Positions 27,011-34,979 of a stretch of DNA of 64,000 nt are shown here, piece by piece (the first letter of the stretch is position 1; each line of letters opens with the position of its first letter). Both the position numbers and the translations under genes were made by a program. Below the pieces are notes generated by a model. That model did not search any database, was not told where the DNA came from, and was given only the letters and a program-made list of their open reading frames with translations. Location of the stretch: contig NZ_APKE01000033.1 in assembly GCF_009835145.1 (NCBI RefSeq), positions 1-64,000 of the forward strand. The letters are read 5' to 3'. This stretch comes from Profundibacterium mesophilum KAUST100406-0324 (GTDB lineage Bacteria > Pseudomonadota > Alphaproteobacteria > Rhodobacterales > Rhodobacteraceae).

Positions 27011-27044
27011 GAAGGCCCGGTACCTCGGTATCGGGCCTTCTTGC
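27011..27044 (+). terminator. Terminator after the DUF481 gene
   Basis: A 9-bp perfect stem GAAGGCCCG/CGGGCCTTC (27011-27019 with 27032-27040), then TTGCC. It is a good hairpin with only a short U stretch. Confidence 0.65.
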
Positions 27045-27189
27045 CATGAGGCGGCCCCCCGGGCGCCGAGCCGCGCAAGACGCGGGCAGGGCGCGCGAAG
27101 GCAAGCGGGGCGCGGACCGGCGACCATCAGGCTCCCCCGGACAGGGAGCCATGATCTGGCATTTCATGATGGAAAGATCGGCGGGACCA

Positions 27190-27393
27190 CCGCAACCGTC
27201 AGGGTGCGTAAATTCCCGAGGACCTGTTTACACAGGTGGGAGCCAGGTACGTGAACCACGGTCCGCGCAGAGCCAGCCCCCTCGGAATTGATTAAGGCCA
27301 CCGGAATTGGACCCCGGCACGGGAAGGGCAGAACCCGCCTGACCCGGAGATAGGGGTGCGGCCCGCCCGCGGCAAGGCCATGGCGGCCGTTTT
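27190..27393 (+). ncRNA. Candidate structured non-coding RNA or leader
   Basis: This block lies in a 500-base gene-free interval (26957-27457) and does not read as protein. Several helices nest: an outer GTCAGG/CCTGAC pair (27199-27204 with 27338-27343); a 9-bp stem with one bulge, AATTCCCGAG/CTCGGAATT (27211-27220 with 27281-27289); and inside it a perfect ACCTGT-TTAC-ACAGGT hairpin (27222-27237) and GGTACGTGAACC. A weak CGGCC/GGCCG hairpin with TTTT ends at 27393. Local GC is lower than the surroundings. A free RNA such as 6S RNA, or a leader of the downstream mmcB gene, are both possible; I cannot assign a family. Bases 27045-27190 show nothing recognisable. Confidence 0.3.
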
Positions 27394-27457
27394 CACGGGG
27401 GGATCTGCGGCCGGACGCCGCATTGCCTCGTGTTTTCGGTTTGTTCACACTGCGCCC

Positions 27458-27913
27458 ATGCCCGAAGACAGTCCTTCGCCCTCTCCCCGGCCCGGCCAGC
27501 TTCTGGCGCGGGGCGTCTGCCGTCACCTGCTGCATCTGGGCATGGTCACGGTCGAGGAACTGGTGCCCCGTTCGGGGCTCAGGGTCGATGTCATGGCGCT
27601 CGGTCGCAGCAACGAGATCTGGGTGATCGAGTGCAAGTCGAGCCGGGCGGACTTCATGTCCGACGGCAAGTGGCACAATTACCTCGAATGGTGCGACCGG
27701 TATTTCTGGGCGGTCGATTCGGAGTTTCCGACCGATCTGTTGCCACCGGAAAGCGGTCTCATCATCGCCGATGCCTATGACGCCGAGATCTTGCGCATGG
27801 CACCGGAAACCAAGCTCGCGCCGGCGCGGCGCAAGGTGATGGTGCAGAAATTCGCCCGTCACGCCGCCCTGCGATTGCAGGGGCTGCGCGATCCGGGGGC
27901 TACTTCTTTTTAG
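27458..27913 (+). CDS. mmcB: MmcB family DNA repair protein (PD-(D/E)XK fold)
   Basis: A 151-residue protein. The nuclease-like signature is visible as D44 in LRVDVMAL and E58-x-K60 in VIECKSS, followed by the conserved WHNYLEWCDRYFWAVD. The family is linked to the SOS-regulated DNA damage response in Caulobacter. I start at ATG 27458 (MPEDS), although no strong binding site precedes it. Its end overlaps the convergent small gene by 14 bases. Confidence 0.85.
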   Translation: MPEDSPSPSPRPGQLLARGVCRHLLHLGMVTVEELVPRSGLRVDVMALGRSNEIWVIECKSSRADFMSDGKWHNYLEWCDRYFWAVDSEFPTDLLPPESGLIIADAYDAEILRMAPETKLAPARRKVMVQKFARHAALRLQGLRDPGATSF

Positions 27914-28094
27914 CGATGCTGCGGGCCTGCTTGGCCGCGGCGACGATTTCCTCGGCGATTTCCTCGGCCTCGTCGGGCTCGAAATCGAGCGGCAGGTCGA
28001 TCCCGTCCCCCTCGACATAAAGCCTGACGGCGCCGCTCGAGGTCGGTCCGATCTGCAGGTTGGCCGAGACGTCGCTTTGCTTGTTGATGCCCAT
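27900..28094 (-). CDS. Small Rhodobacterales protein (DUF6324-like)
   Basis: A 64-residue acidic protein starting MGINKQSDVSANLQIGPT, with GAGAGGG upstream of the ATG at 28094. A beta-rich first half (GAVRLYVEGDGIDLPLDF) is followed by an amphipathic helix (EAEEIAEEIVAAAKQAR) and a lysine tail. I associate it with a small uncharacterised family conserved in Rhodobacterales (I believe DUF6324). Function unknown. It ends overlapping mmcB tail to tail. Confidence 0.72.
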   Translation of the reverse strand: MGINKQSDVSANLQIGPTSSGAVRLYVEGDGIDLPLDFEPDEAEEIAEEIVAAAKQARSIAKKK

Positions 28095-28220
28095 GATACC
28101 CTCTCGAAGTTGATGCCTGCTAGCGGCTCGCGCCGCGCTGCGCAAGCCGCCACCGTCGTCATGAAAACCGTCCCGCCCCCCTTGCATTCGTTTTTCCCAA
28201 AAGCTAAACGCAGCGCGTGT

Positions 28221-28297
28221 GCCGCCGTAGCTCAGTTGGTTAGAGCGCCTGATTGTGGATCAGGAGGTCCCCCGTTCGAGCCGGGGCGGTGGTACCA
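28221..28297 (+). tRNA. tRNA-His (GTG), alphaproteobacterial type without G-1
   Basis: A complete cloverleaf with encoded CCA. The anticodon GTG is at 28255-28257 between CCTGA and TCAGG; T stem CCCCG/CGGGG. The acceptor stem GCCGCCG/CGGTGGT has G-T pairs at 1:72 and 4:69. The base at position -1 is T, not G, and the discriminator is A73 rather than C73. Confidence 0.95.
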
Positions 28298-28346
28298 CCC
28301 CCCCCACCCCAGATCACGAAGCGACCTGAGCGGACGGTTTCGCCTG

Positions 28347-28661
28347 TCAGCGTGCGCTGTCCCCCCGCTCGATCACGATCGTCTGGCGCAGCTCCTGCGT
28401 GGCGGCGTCGAGGATCAGGATGCGATCATCGGCCGTGACGACCCCGAGCCAGTCGGGACCGCGCGTGAAGGCAATCGCCTCTACCCCGGCAGGCAGGCGC
28501 AGCGTGGCGGGCAGGGGCACCGTGGCGCGGTCCGGGAAGCGGGTGACAAAGAGCACGATCAGAACTACTAGCCCCACCAGCATCGTGGCGGTGAGCCCCG
28601 TCACGAGCCATTTGAGGAAGATCAGCCCGGCGAGGGGCTGCGTGTCGGGGGTGTCATCCAT
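28347..28661 (-). CDS. Small membrane protein (DUF6476-like)
   Basis: A 104-residue protein with one membrane helix near the N-terminus ([24 protein letters not shown], about residues 14-37), followed by a periplasmic domain with a beta-propeller-blade-like stretch ([24 protein letters not shown]). I associate it with an uncharacterised Rhodobacterales family (DUF6476, from memory). I start at MDDTPDTQ (28661); an in-frame ATG at 28685 would add eight residues and overlap the divergent gene. Confidence 0.68.
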   Translation of the reverse strand: MDDTPDTQPLAGLIFLKWLVTGLTATMLVGLVVLIVLFVTRFPDRATVPLPATLRLPAGVEAIAFTRGPDWLGVVTADDRILILDAATQELRQTIVIERGDSAR

Positions 28662-29715
28662 GTCGTCTGCCTTGCCGTCTGCCATCGTGGCCGTGACCGT
28701 CGGCCCAGCGCCGCCCACACGGCTTGATAAGGCACTTGCCCGGGACGTGCCAGTCGAGGCGCATCTGAGCCGCTCGCGGCTGGCCAAGCTGATCGCCCAA
28801 GGGGCGGTGCGGCGCGGCGGCGCGGTGCTGGACGATCCGAAGGCGCGCGTGGCGGAGGGCGACGTGATCGAGATCGCCGTGCCAAGCGCCGAGGAGAGCC
28901 ATATCCTGCCGGAGGATATCCCGCTCGACATCCGCCACGAGGATGACGACCTGGTGGTGATCGACAAGCCGGCCGGCATGGTGGTGCATCCCGCCCCGGG
29001 CAGCCCGTCGGGCACGCTCGTCAATGCCCTGCTGCATCATTTCGGCGGCACGCTGTCGGGGGTCGGAGGGATGCGGCGTCCGGGTATCGTGCACCGCATC
29101 GACAAGGAGACGAGCGGCCTGCTGGTCGTGGCGAAAAGCGACCGGGCGCATCACGCGCTCGCTGCCCAATTCGCCGCCCACAGCGCCGAGCGGCGATACC
29201 TCGCGATCTGCCACGGTGTACCCGACCGCGCTGATCCGCGCCTTCTGGGCACGCGGGGCGTGTCGGTCGAAGCGGGCGGCGGCATCCGCATCACCACCCA
29301 GCTCGCGCGCCACAAGCACGACCGCCAGCGCCAGGCGGTACTCTTCGAGGGCGGGCGGCACGCGGTTACGCATGTGGCACTCGAGGAGACGCTCGCGGGC
29401 GGGCAGGCGGCGCTCGTCTCCTGCCGGCTCGAGACGGGGCGGACGCATCAGATCAGGGTCCACATGGCCCATGCCGGGCATGGCCTGATCGGGGATCCGG
29501 TCTATGGCGGACGGCGCAAGTTGTCGCAGAAGATCGCCGGTGATGCCGCATGGGAGGCCGCACGGGGCTTTTCCCGGCAGGCGCTCCATGCCGAGACGCT
29601 GGGTTTCGCGCATCCCGCGGATAGCAGGTGGATGCGGTTCGAAAGCCCGCTGCCCGCCGATTTCGCGGCGCTTCTCGCGGCGCTTGGCGGGGATACCGCG
29701 CACACGAGCGCGTGA
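28660..29715 (+). CDS. RluA/RluD family rRNA pseudouridine synthase
   Basis: A 351-residue RNA-modifying enzyme. An N-terminal S4 RNA-binding domain (about 18-75) precedes the RluA catalytic domain. The catalytic aspartate is D148 in [12 protein letters not shown], and the second conserved segment [27 protein letters not shown] is present. It most resembles RluD-type enzymes acting on 23S rRNA, but the exact target is not certain. The start is uncertain: ATG 28660 fits by length, while GTG 28687 would avoid touching the divergent gene. Confidence 0.9.
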   Translation: MSSALPSAIVAVTVGPAPPTRLDKALARDVPVEAHLSRSRLAKLIAQGAVRRGGAVLDDPKARVAEGDVIEIAVPSAEESHILPEDIPLDIRHEDDDLVVIDKPAGMVVHPAPGSPSGTLVNALLHHFGGTLSGVGGMRRPGIVHRIDKETSGLLVVAKSDRAHHALAAQFAAHSAERRYLAICHGVPDRADPRLLGTRGVSVEAGGGIRITTQLARHKHDRQRQAVLFEGGRHAVTHVALEETLAGGQAALVSCRLETGRTHQIRVHMAHAGHGLIGDPVYGGRRKLSQKIAGDAAWEAARGFSRQALHAETLGFAHPADSRWMRFESPLPADFAALLAALGGDTAHTSA

Positions 29716-29775
29716 GGGACCGCCTCCGCGTGGAACGATCGCGCCGGTCGGGCGTGATCCAGTCAATACGGCAAA

Positions 29776-29839
29776 GGCCCTGCGCAGATGCGCGCAGATA
29801 GCGCTTAAATGCACGCACTCTCTGCATCGGCGCAGGGCC
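29776..29839 (+). repeat. Long inverted repeat upstream of rpoH
   Basis: Arms 29776-29791 and 29824-29839 pair over 16 positions with one mismatch (GGCCCTGCGC against GCGCAGGGCC, then GATGC against GCATC), leaving a 32-base loop. It ends seven bases before the putative rpoH promoter. No T run follows. It may terminate the upstream gene or be an operator. Confidence 0.6.
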
Positions 29840-29845
29840 CGGCAT

Positions 29846-29871
29846 CTTGAATTTGCCGCCCTGTTTCATAT
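29846..29871 (+). promoter_or_regulatory. Putative rpoH promoter, heat-shock-like
   Basis: CTTGAA (29846-29851) is followed by TTTCATAT (29864-29871). This resembles the sigma-32-type pattern of a CTTGAA -35 with a -10 ending in CATAT, although the C-rich part is degraded. Overlapping TTGAAT-17-ATCTTA could also serve sigma-70. Predicted start about 35 bases before the ATG. Confidence 0.35.
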
Positions 29872-29912
29872 CTTATTGGAAACAGGCGGAAAACCCGCAG
29901 GAGGGACTGAAC

Positions 29913-30809
29913 ATGGCTGGCTATGCAAATCTTCCGGCACCGTCGCCCGAGCAGGGCTTGAACCGTTACTTGCAGGAAATCCGCAAGTTCCCGATGCTCG
30001 AGCCCGAAGAGGAATACATGCTCGCGAAGCGCTGGGTCGAGGATCAGGACACGGAGGCGGCCCACAAGATGGTCACCAGCCACCTGCGCCTCGCCGCCAA
30101 GATCGCGATGGGCTATCGCGGCTACGGGCTGCCGCAATCGGAGGTGATCTCCGAGGCGAATGTCGGCCTCATGCAGGCGGTCAAGAAGTTCGACCCCGAG
30201 AAGGGCTTCCGCCTCGCCACTTATGCGATGTGGTGGATCCGCGCCGCGATCCAGGAATACGTCCTGCGCTCGTGGTCGATGGTGAAGCTCGGCACGACCA
30301 GCGCGCAGAAGAAGCTGTTCTTCAACCTGCGCAAGGCCAAGAGCCGCATCGGCGCGCTCGAGGATGGCGATCTGCGCCCCGAAAATGTCGAGCGGATCGC
30401 GACCGACCTGGGCGTGACGCCCGACGAGGTCGTCTCGATGAACCGGCGCCTGTCGGGGGGCGATGCCTCGCTCAACGCCACGATCAGCGCCGATGGCGAG
30501 GGGGCCGCGCAATGGCAGGACTGGCTCGAGGACGAGGATGCCGACCAGGCGGGCGATTACGAGGCGCGCGACGAGCTGGAGACGCGGCGTGCCTTGCTGA
30601 TGTCGGCGATGGATGCGCTCAATGACCGCGAGAAGGACATCCTGATGCAGCGCCGCCTGCAGGATCAGCCTGTCACCCTCGAGGAGCTCAGCGGCCAATA
30701 CGATGTCAGCCGTGAGCGCATCCGGCAGATCGAGGTCCGCGCCTTCGAGAAGCTGCAAAAGCGGATGACGGAGATGGCGCAGGAGAAGGGGATGCTGGCG
30801 GAAGCCTGA
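29913..30809 (+). CDS. rpoH: RNA polymerase sigma factor RpoH (sigma-32)
   Basis: A 298-residue alternative sigma factor directing the heat-shock regulon. Region 2 is intact (ISEANVGLMQAVKKFDPEKGF, then LATYAMWWIRAAIQEYVL). The family-specific RpoH box, QKKLFFNLR, is at 132-140. Region 4 carries the helix-turn-helix VTLEELSGQYDVSRERIRQIE. GGAGGG lies at a good distance before ATG 29913. Rhodobacteraceae often carry two RpoH proteins; only one is here. It is preceded by a large inverted repeat and a heat-shock-like promoter, hinting at autoregulation. Confidence 0.96.
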   Translation: MAGYANLPAPSPEQGLNRYLQEIRKFPMLEPEEEYMLAKRWVEDQDTEAAHKMVTSHLRLAAKIAMGYRGYGLPQSEVISEANVGLMQAVKKFDPEKGFRLATYAMWWIRAAIQEYVLRSWSMVKLGTTSAQKKLFFNLRKAKSRIGALEDGDLRPENVERIATDLGVTPDEVVSMNRRLSGGDASLNATISADGEGAAQWQDWLEDEDADQAGDYEARDELETRRALLMSAMDALNDREKDILMQRRLQDQPVTLEELSGQYDVSRERIRQIEVRAFEKLQKRMTEMAQEKGMLAEA

Positions 30810-30927
30810 TCGCCGGCGCAAGGTTTTCGGAACTTGATGGCGTCCGCCCGGCGATTGCGCGGCGGGCGCCATCGGCGTTATGACGGGCCATGGGGCCGCG
30901 CGGCGGCCCGGCGAAAAGGGGCCTTGC

Positions 30928-31902
30928 ATGACACGAACCATCCGCTGGGGCATTCTGGGCGCCTCAAAGTTCTCACGCGACCAGATGGCGCCGGCAATCC
31001 ACGCGGCCAAGGGGGCCGAGCTGGTGGCACTGGCCAGCGGCTCGCCCGAAAAGACGGCCGGTTTCGCCGCCTTCCATCCCGGGCTGCACCTGCATGACAG
31101 CTATGGCGCGCTTCTCGATGATCCCGCGATCGACGCGGTCTACATCCCCCTGCCGAACCACCTTCATGTTGAATGGACGCTCAAGGCCCTAGAGGCGGGC
31201 AAGCACGTCCTTTGCGAGAAGCCGATCGCGATGGAAGCCGACGCCTTCGACCAGCTCATCGCGGCGCGCGACGCCGCCGGACGCCTCGCCGCCGAGGCCT
31301 TTATGATCGTGCATCATCCGCAATGGCAACGCGCCCGCACCCTGGTGCAGGACAACGCGATCGGTCGGCTGGTGCATATCGACGCGCGCTTCAGCTACGA
31401 CAACCGGGCCGACATGGGCAATATCCGCAACCGCCGCGAGACCGGCGGCGGCTCCCTTCCCGATATCGGGGTCTATACCTGCGGGGCTGCGCGTTTCGTG
31501 ACCGGCGCCGAGCCCAGCGCGCTTGCGGCGCGGATCGACTGGGAGAACGGCGTCGATGTGACCGCCCATGTCATGGCCGATCTCGGCGGCGCCAGTTTCA
31601 GCGGCATGACCTCGATGCGCGCGCATCCCCGGCAGGAGGTCGTCCTGCATGGCGAGACAGGGGTGATGCGGCTGCCCGTCCCCTTCAACGCCGGTGTCTT
31701 TGGCGAGGCGCGTGTCGAGCTGCATCGCGGGATGGAGGTCACGACCGAGCGTTTCCCCGCGGCCAATCACTATGTCCTTCAGGTCGAGAATTTCTGCGCG
31801 GCGGTGCGCGGAGAGGCGGATTATGCCTGCAGCCTCGAGTTCAGCAGGGGCACCCAGGCGATGATCGACATGATCCTCGAGGCAGCGCCCCCCGCATCCT
31901 GA
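30928..31902 (+). CDS. Gfo/Idh/MocA family NAD(P)-dependent oxidoreductase
   Basis: A 324-residue protein with an N-terminal Rossmann fold (IRWGILGASKFSRDQM) and the conserved sugar-dehydrogenase lysine segment LCEKPIAMEAD, then a C-terminal substrate domain starting near residue 125. Members act on sugars, inositols or related cyclic compounds; this one could be a trans-1,2-dihydrodiol or sugar dehydrogenase, and the substrate cannot be told. AAGGGG lies upstream of the ATG. It stands alone between rpoH and a bidirectional hairpin. Confidence 0.87.
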   Translation: MTRTIRWGILGASKFSRDQMAPAIHAAKGAELVALASGSPEKTAGFAAFHPGLHLHDSYGALLDDPAIDAVYIPLPNHLHVEWTLKALEAGKHVLCEKPIAMEADAFDQLIAARDAAGRLAAEAFMIVHHPQWQRARTLVQDNAIGRLVHIDARFSYDNRADMGNIRNRRETGGGSLPDIGVYTCGAARFVTGAEPSALAARIDWENGVDVTAHVMADLGGASFSGMTSMRAHPRQEVVLHGETGVMRLPVPFNAGVFGEARVELHRGMEVTTERFPAANHYVLQVENFCAAVRGEADYACSLEFSRGTQAMIDMILEAAPPAS

Positions 31903-31950
31903 GCATGCGGGCAGGGCGCAGCCCCAACCCCTGGGATCGCCCCTCAGAAC

Positions 31951-31977
31951 GCCGGGCGCATGCGCGGTGCGCCCGGC
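31951..31977. terminator. Bidirectional hairpin between convergent genes
   Basis: A 10-bp perfect stem GCCGGGCGCA/TGCGCCCGGC (31951-31960 with 31968-31977) sits between the oxidoreductase stop (31902) and the pepF stop (31987). No T run is present on either strand. Confidence 0.55.
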
Positions 31978-31986
31978 GCGCAGGAT

Positions 31987-33825
31987 TCAGCCCTGCGCTT
32001 CCATCGCCTCGAGCTCGTCGATCATCCCTTCGATCATCGAAAGGCCCTTGTCCCAGAAGGCCGGATCGGAGGCATCGAGGCCGAAAGGCGCCAGCAGCTC
32101 CTTGTGGTGCTTCGAGCCACCGGCGCGCAGCATCTCGAAATACTTCTCCTGGAAGTCCGGATTGCCCTCCTCGTAGACGGCGTAGAGCGCGTTCACCAGC
32201 CCGTCGCCGAAGGCATAGGCGTAGACGTAGAAGGGCGAGTGGACGAAATGCGGCACATAGGCCCAGAAGGTCTCGTAGCCATCCATGAAGGTGAAGGCAT
32301 CCCCGAGGCTCTCGCCCTGAACGCTCATCCACAGCGCGTTGATGTCATCGGGGGTCAGCTCGCCCTTGCGGCGCGCGTCATGCAGCTTGCACTCGAAATC
32401 GTAGAAGGCAATCTGCCGCACCACGGTGTTGATCATGTCCTCGACCTTGCCGGCCAGCAGCACCTTGCGCGCATTCGCGTCCGGCGCCTGCGAGAGCAGC
32501 TTGCGGAAGGTCAGCATCTCGCCGAAGACCGATGCCGTTTCGGCCAGGGTCAGCGGGGTCGAGGAGAGCAGCTCGCCCTGGCCCGCGGCGAGAACTTGGT
32601 GCACCCCGTGGCCAAGCTCATGGGCGAGGGTCATCACGTCGCGCGGTTTGCCGAGGTAGTTCAGCATCACGTAAGGATGCGCATCCGCGACGGTGGGGTG
32701 GGCAAAGGCACCGGGCGCCTTGCCGGGCTTCACGCCGGCATCGATCCAGCCCTTGTCGAAGAAGGGCTCGGCGATCTCGGCCATCTTCGGGGAGAAATCG
32801 GCATAGGCGGTCATGACCGTCTCGCGGGCCTCGTCCCAATCGACCTGCCGCGGATCCTCCATTGGCAGGGGGGCGTTGCGGTCCCAGACCTCCAGTTTGT
32901 CGAGGCCGAGCCACTTGCGCTTGAGCTCGTAATACCGGTGCGACAGGCGCGGATAGGCCGCGACCACGGCATCACGCAGCGCCTCGACGACCTCGGGCTC
33001 GACATGGTTGGCCAGGTGCCTGCCGGTCTGCGGGCTGGGCATGTTGCGCCAGCGATCCTCGACCTCCTTCTCCTTCGCGAGCGTGTTGTGGACACGCGCG
33101 AAGAGCGCGATGTTCTTGCCGAAAACGCGGGCAAGGGCCTGGGCGGCGGCCTCGCGCCGGGTGCGGTCGGGATCGCTCAGCAGGTTCAGCGTCGCCTCGA
33201 TCCCCAGCGGCCCCTCGGCCTCCTCGCCCTCGACGTCGAATTCGAGCCCGGCGATCGTCTCGTCGAAAAGCCGGTTCCAGGCGGCCGCGCCGACCACCGA
33301 CTGATCGTGGAGAAAACGCTCCAGCTCATCCGACAGCTGATGGGGGCGCATGGCGCGCAGGCGCTCGAAGATCGGCCGGTAGCGGGCGAGGGCGTCGTCC
33401 TGCGCGAAGAGCGCGTCGAGCCGGGCGTCCTCGATCCGGTTCACCTCCAGCGAGAAGAAGACCAGCGGCGTGGTCGCGTTGGTGATGCGATCCTGTGCAT
33501 CCGACAGGAACTTGGCGCGGCCCGTATCGGTCGTCTTCTGGTAGTAGCGCAGGCCCGCATAGGACATGACCCGCCCCGCGACGCTGTCGATCTTCTCGTA
33601 GCGGTGGATGCAATCGCGCATACCAGCAGCATCGAGTTCGGCGAGCTTGCCCTCGTAATCCGCCGCGAAGCTGCGGCATTCGGCGTCGAGCCAGTCGAGA
33701 TCGCGCTCGATTTCGGGCGCGTCGGGGGCGGCGTAGAGATCGCTCAGGTCCCATTCGGGCAGATCGCCGAAGGACTTGCCGCCGGCGGAGGCATTGGCGT
33801 CGTGGAAGGGGCTGGGAGTGCGCAT
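31987..33825 (-). CDS. M3 family oligoendopeptidase (PepF type)
   Basis: A 612-residue zinc peptidase. The HExxH site is HELGH at 402-406, with the third ligand glutamate in the downstream LAETASVFGEML. It has the PepF/M3B architecture with a long helical N-terminal half. It cleaves oligopeptides in the cytoplasm; no signal peptide is present. I start at ATG 33825 (MRTPSPF) with GAGG upstream; the longer upstream frame starts lack a binding site. The EEP gene ends 68 bases upstream on the same strand. Confidence 0.93.
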   Translation of the reverse strand: MRTPSPFHDANASAGGKSFGDLPEWDLSDLYAAPDAPEIERDLDWLDAECRSFAADYEGKLAELDAAGMRDCIHRYEKIDSVAGRVMSYAGLRYYQKTTDTGRAKFLSDAQDRITNATTPLVFFSLEVNRIEDARLDALFAQDDALARYRPIFERLRAMRPHQLSDELERFLHDQSVVGAAAWNRLFDETIAGLEFDVEGEEAEGPLGIEATLNLLSDPDRTRREAAAQALARVFGKNIALFARVHNTLAKEKEVEDRWRNMPSPQTGRHLANHVEPEVVEALRDAVVAAYPRLSHRYYELKRKWLGLDKLEVWDRNAPLPMEDPRQVDWDEARETVMTAYADFSPKMAEIAEPFFDKGWIDAGVKPGKAPGAFAHPTVADAHPYVMLNYLGKPRDVMTLAHELGHGVHQVLAAGQGELLSSTPLTLAETASVFGEMLTFRKLLSQAPDANARKVLLAGKVEDMINTVVRQIAFYDFECKLHDARRKGELTPDDINALWMSVQGESLGDAFTFMDGYETFWAYVPHFVHSPFYVYAYAFGDGLVNALYAVYEEGNPDFQEKYFEMLRAGGSKHHKELLAPFGLDASDPAFWDKGLSMIEGMIDELEAMEAQG

Positions 33826-33893
33826 CTGAACCTCATTGTTTGCTGCACCTGACATAAGGTGCGCGGGGCGCATGGTGCAAGGCGGGCGGGCGA

Positions 33894-34979
33894 TCACTCC
33901 TCGGCGGACGGGGCGGCTCCCGGCAGGGCACGGGCGCGGGAGATCGTCTCGCGCGCAATGCCCAGATCATCCGCCTTTGGGGCGCGCAGCGTCAGCGTGC
34001 CGCCCTCCTCGATGCACAGATCGGCCATGACGGGATAATGGTCCGAGCCGATCACCGGCAATACCTCGAATGCCGACAGGGCGAAGCCGGTTTGGAAGTA
34101 GATCTGATCGAGCGGCCATTTCATCCAGGCGCTTTTCGCATCGAAACTGACCATCGGGCCGCGCCCGGTGCGCGGGTCGGCGAGCTGCCCGAGGCGCAGC
34201 GCCCGGCGGGCGGTCCGCTCCCATGATGTGGCGTTCAGATCGCCGGCCACGATGGCGGGGCTGTCGCCTTCTCCCGCCTCGATCGCCGCTTCGAGGATGA
34301 TCGCATCGCGCATCGTCGTCGACTGGCCGCGCTGCGGCGGACGGGGATGGACGCCGAAGAAGCGGAACGTGCCCGAGGGATGGGCGATGCGGCTCACGAG
34401 GAGCGGCGTGTCCGTGCCGAACGGATAGCGCATCTCGGCATCCTCCAGCGGGTAGGCGGAGAAAAGATGCATTCCGTAATAGGTCGCGTCCTGCGGCATA
34501 TCGAAGATATGTCCCGGGTAGTCCTGCTCGAGCGGGGCAAGGGCCTCGTTCCACCAGGTGTTCGTCTCGAGCGCGAGGAAGATGTCGGGGGCGTGTCGGC
34601 GCACCATTGCCAGCACCTCGGGCGCATGACGGTTGTCGCGCCGGACATTGGCCACGAGGACCCGCAGGCGGTCCGGCTCGGCGCAGGTCTGCGCAAGCGG
34701 AGCCATGGGCGCGGCAAGCGGCTGGTAGGGCCAGAGCCGCATGCCCTGCACCGCGAGCGCGACCACGGCCAGAACGCTGAGCCAGCGCCCCGCCGCGCCG
34801 CGCAGCCCGCCGGCAAGGGCCATCAGCGCCCAGGTGATCACGATCCCCGCCGCGATCTGCATCCTTGGAAAATCGAGCATCCTGATCCACCACGCATCGC
34901 TGCGCAGCAGGGGCAGGAAAGTGCCGGCGACGAGCAGCGCGAGCGCCGCCCCCCCGAGGATCGAGATCAGGCGTATCAA
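33894..34979 (-). CDS. Endonuclease/exonuclease/phosphatase family membrane protein
   Basis: A 361-residue protein. Two to three N-terminal hydrophobic helices (about 4-85) anchor an EEP-fold domain, with VLVANVRRDN, DIFLALETN, VAGDLNATSWE and the terminal GSDHYPVMA matching the metal-dependent active site. It may be a phosphodiesterase acting outside the cytoplasm. The start is TTG at 34979, preceded by GGAGG eight bases upstream and overlapping the ligase stop as TTGA. It is thus translated with the DNA ligase, although the membrane anchor makes a role in DNA repair uncertain. Confidence 0.82.
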   Translation of the reverse strand: MIRLISILGGAALALLVAGTFLPLLRSDAWWIRMLDFPRMQIAAGIVITWALMALAGGLRGAAGRWLSVLAVVALAVQGMRLWPYQPLAAPMAPLAQTCAEPDRLRVLVANVRRDNRHAPEVLAMVRRHAPDIFLALETNTWWNEALAPLEQDYPGHIFDMPQDATYYGMHLFSAYPLEDAEMRYPFGTDTPLLVSRIAHPSGTFRFFGVHPRPPQRGQSTTMRDAIILEAAIEAGEGDSPAIVAGDLNATSWERTARRALRLGQLADPRTGRGPMVSFDAKSAWMKWPLDQIYFQTGFALSAFEVLPVIGSDHYPVMADLCIEEGGTLTLRAPKADDLGIARETISRARALPGAAPSAEE

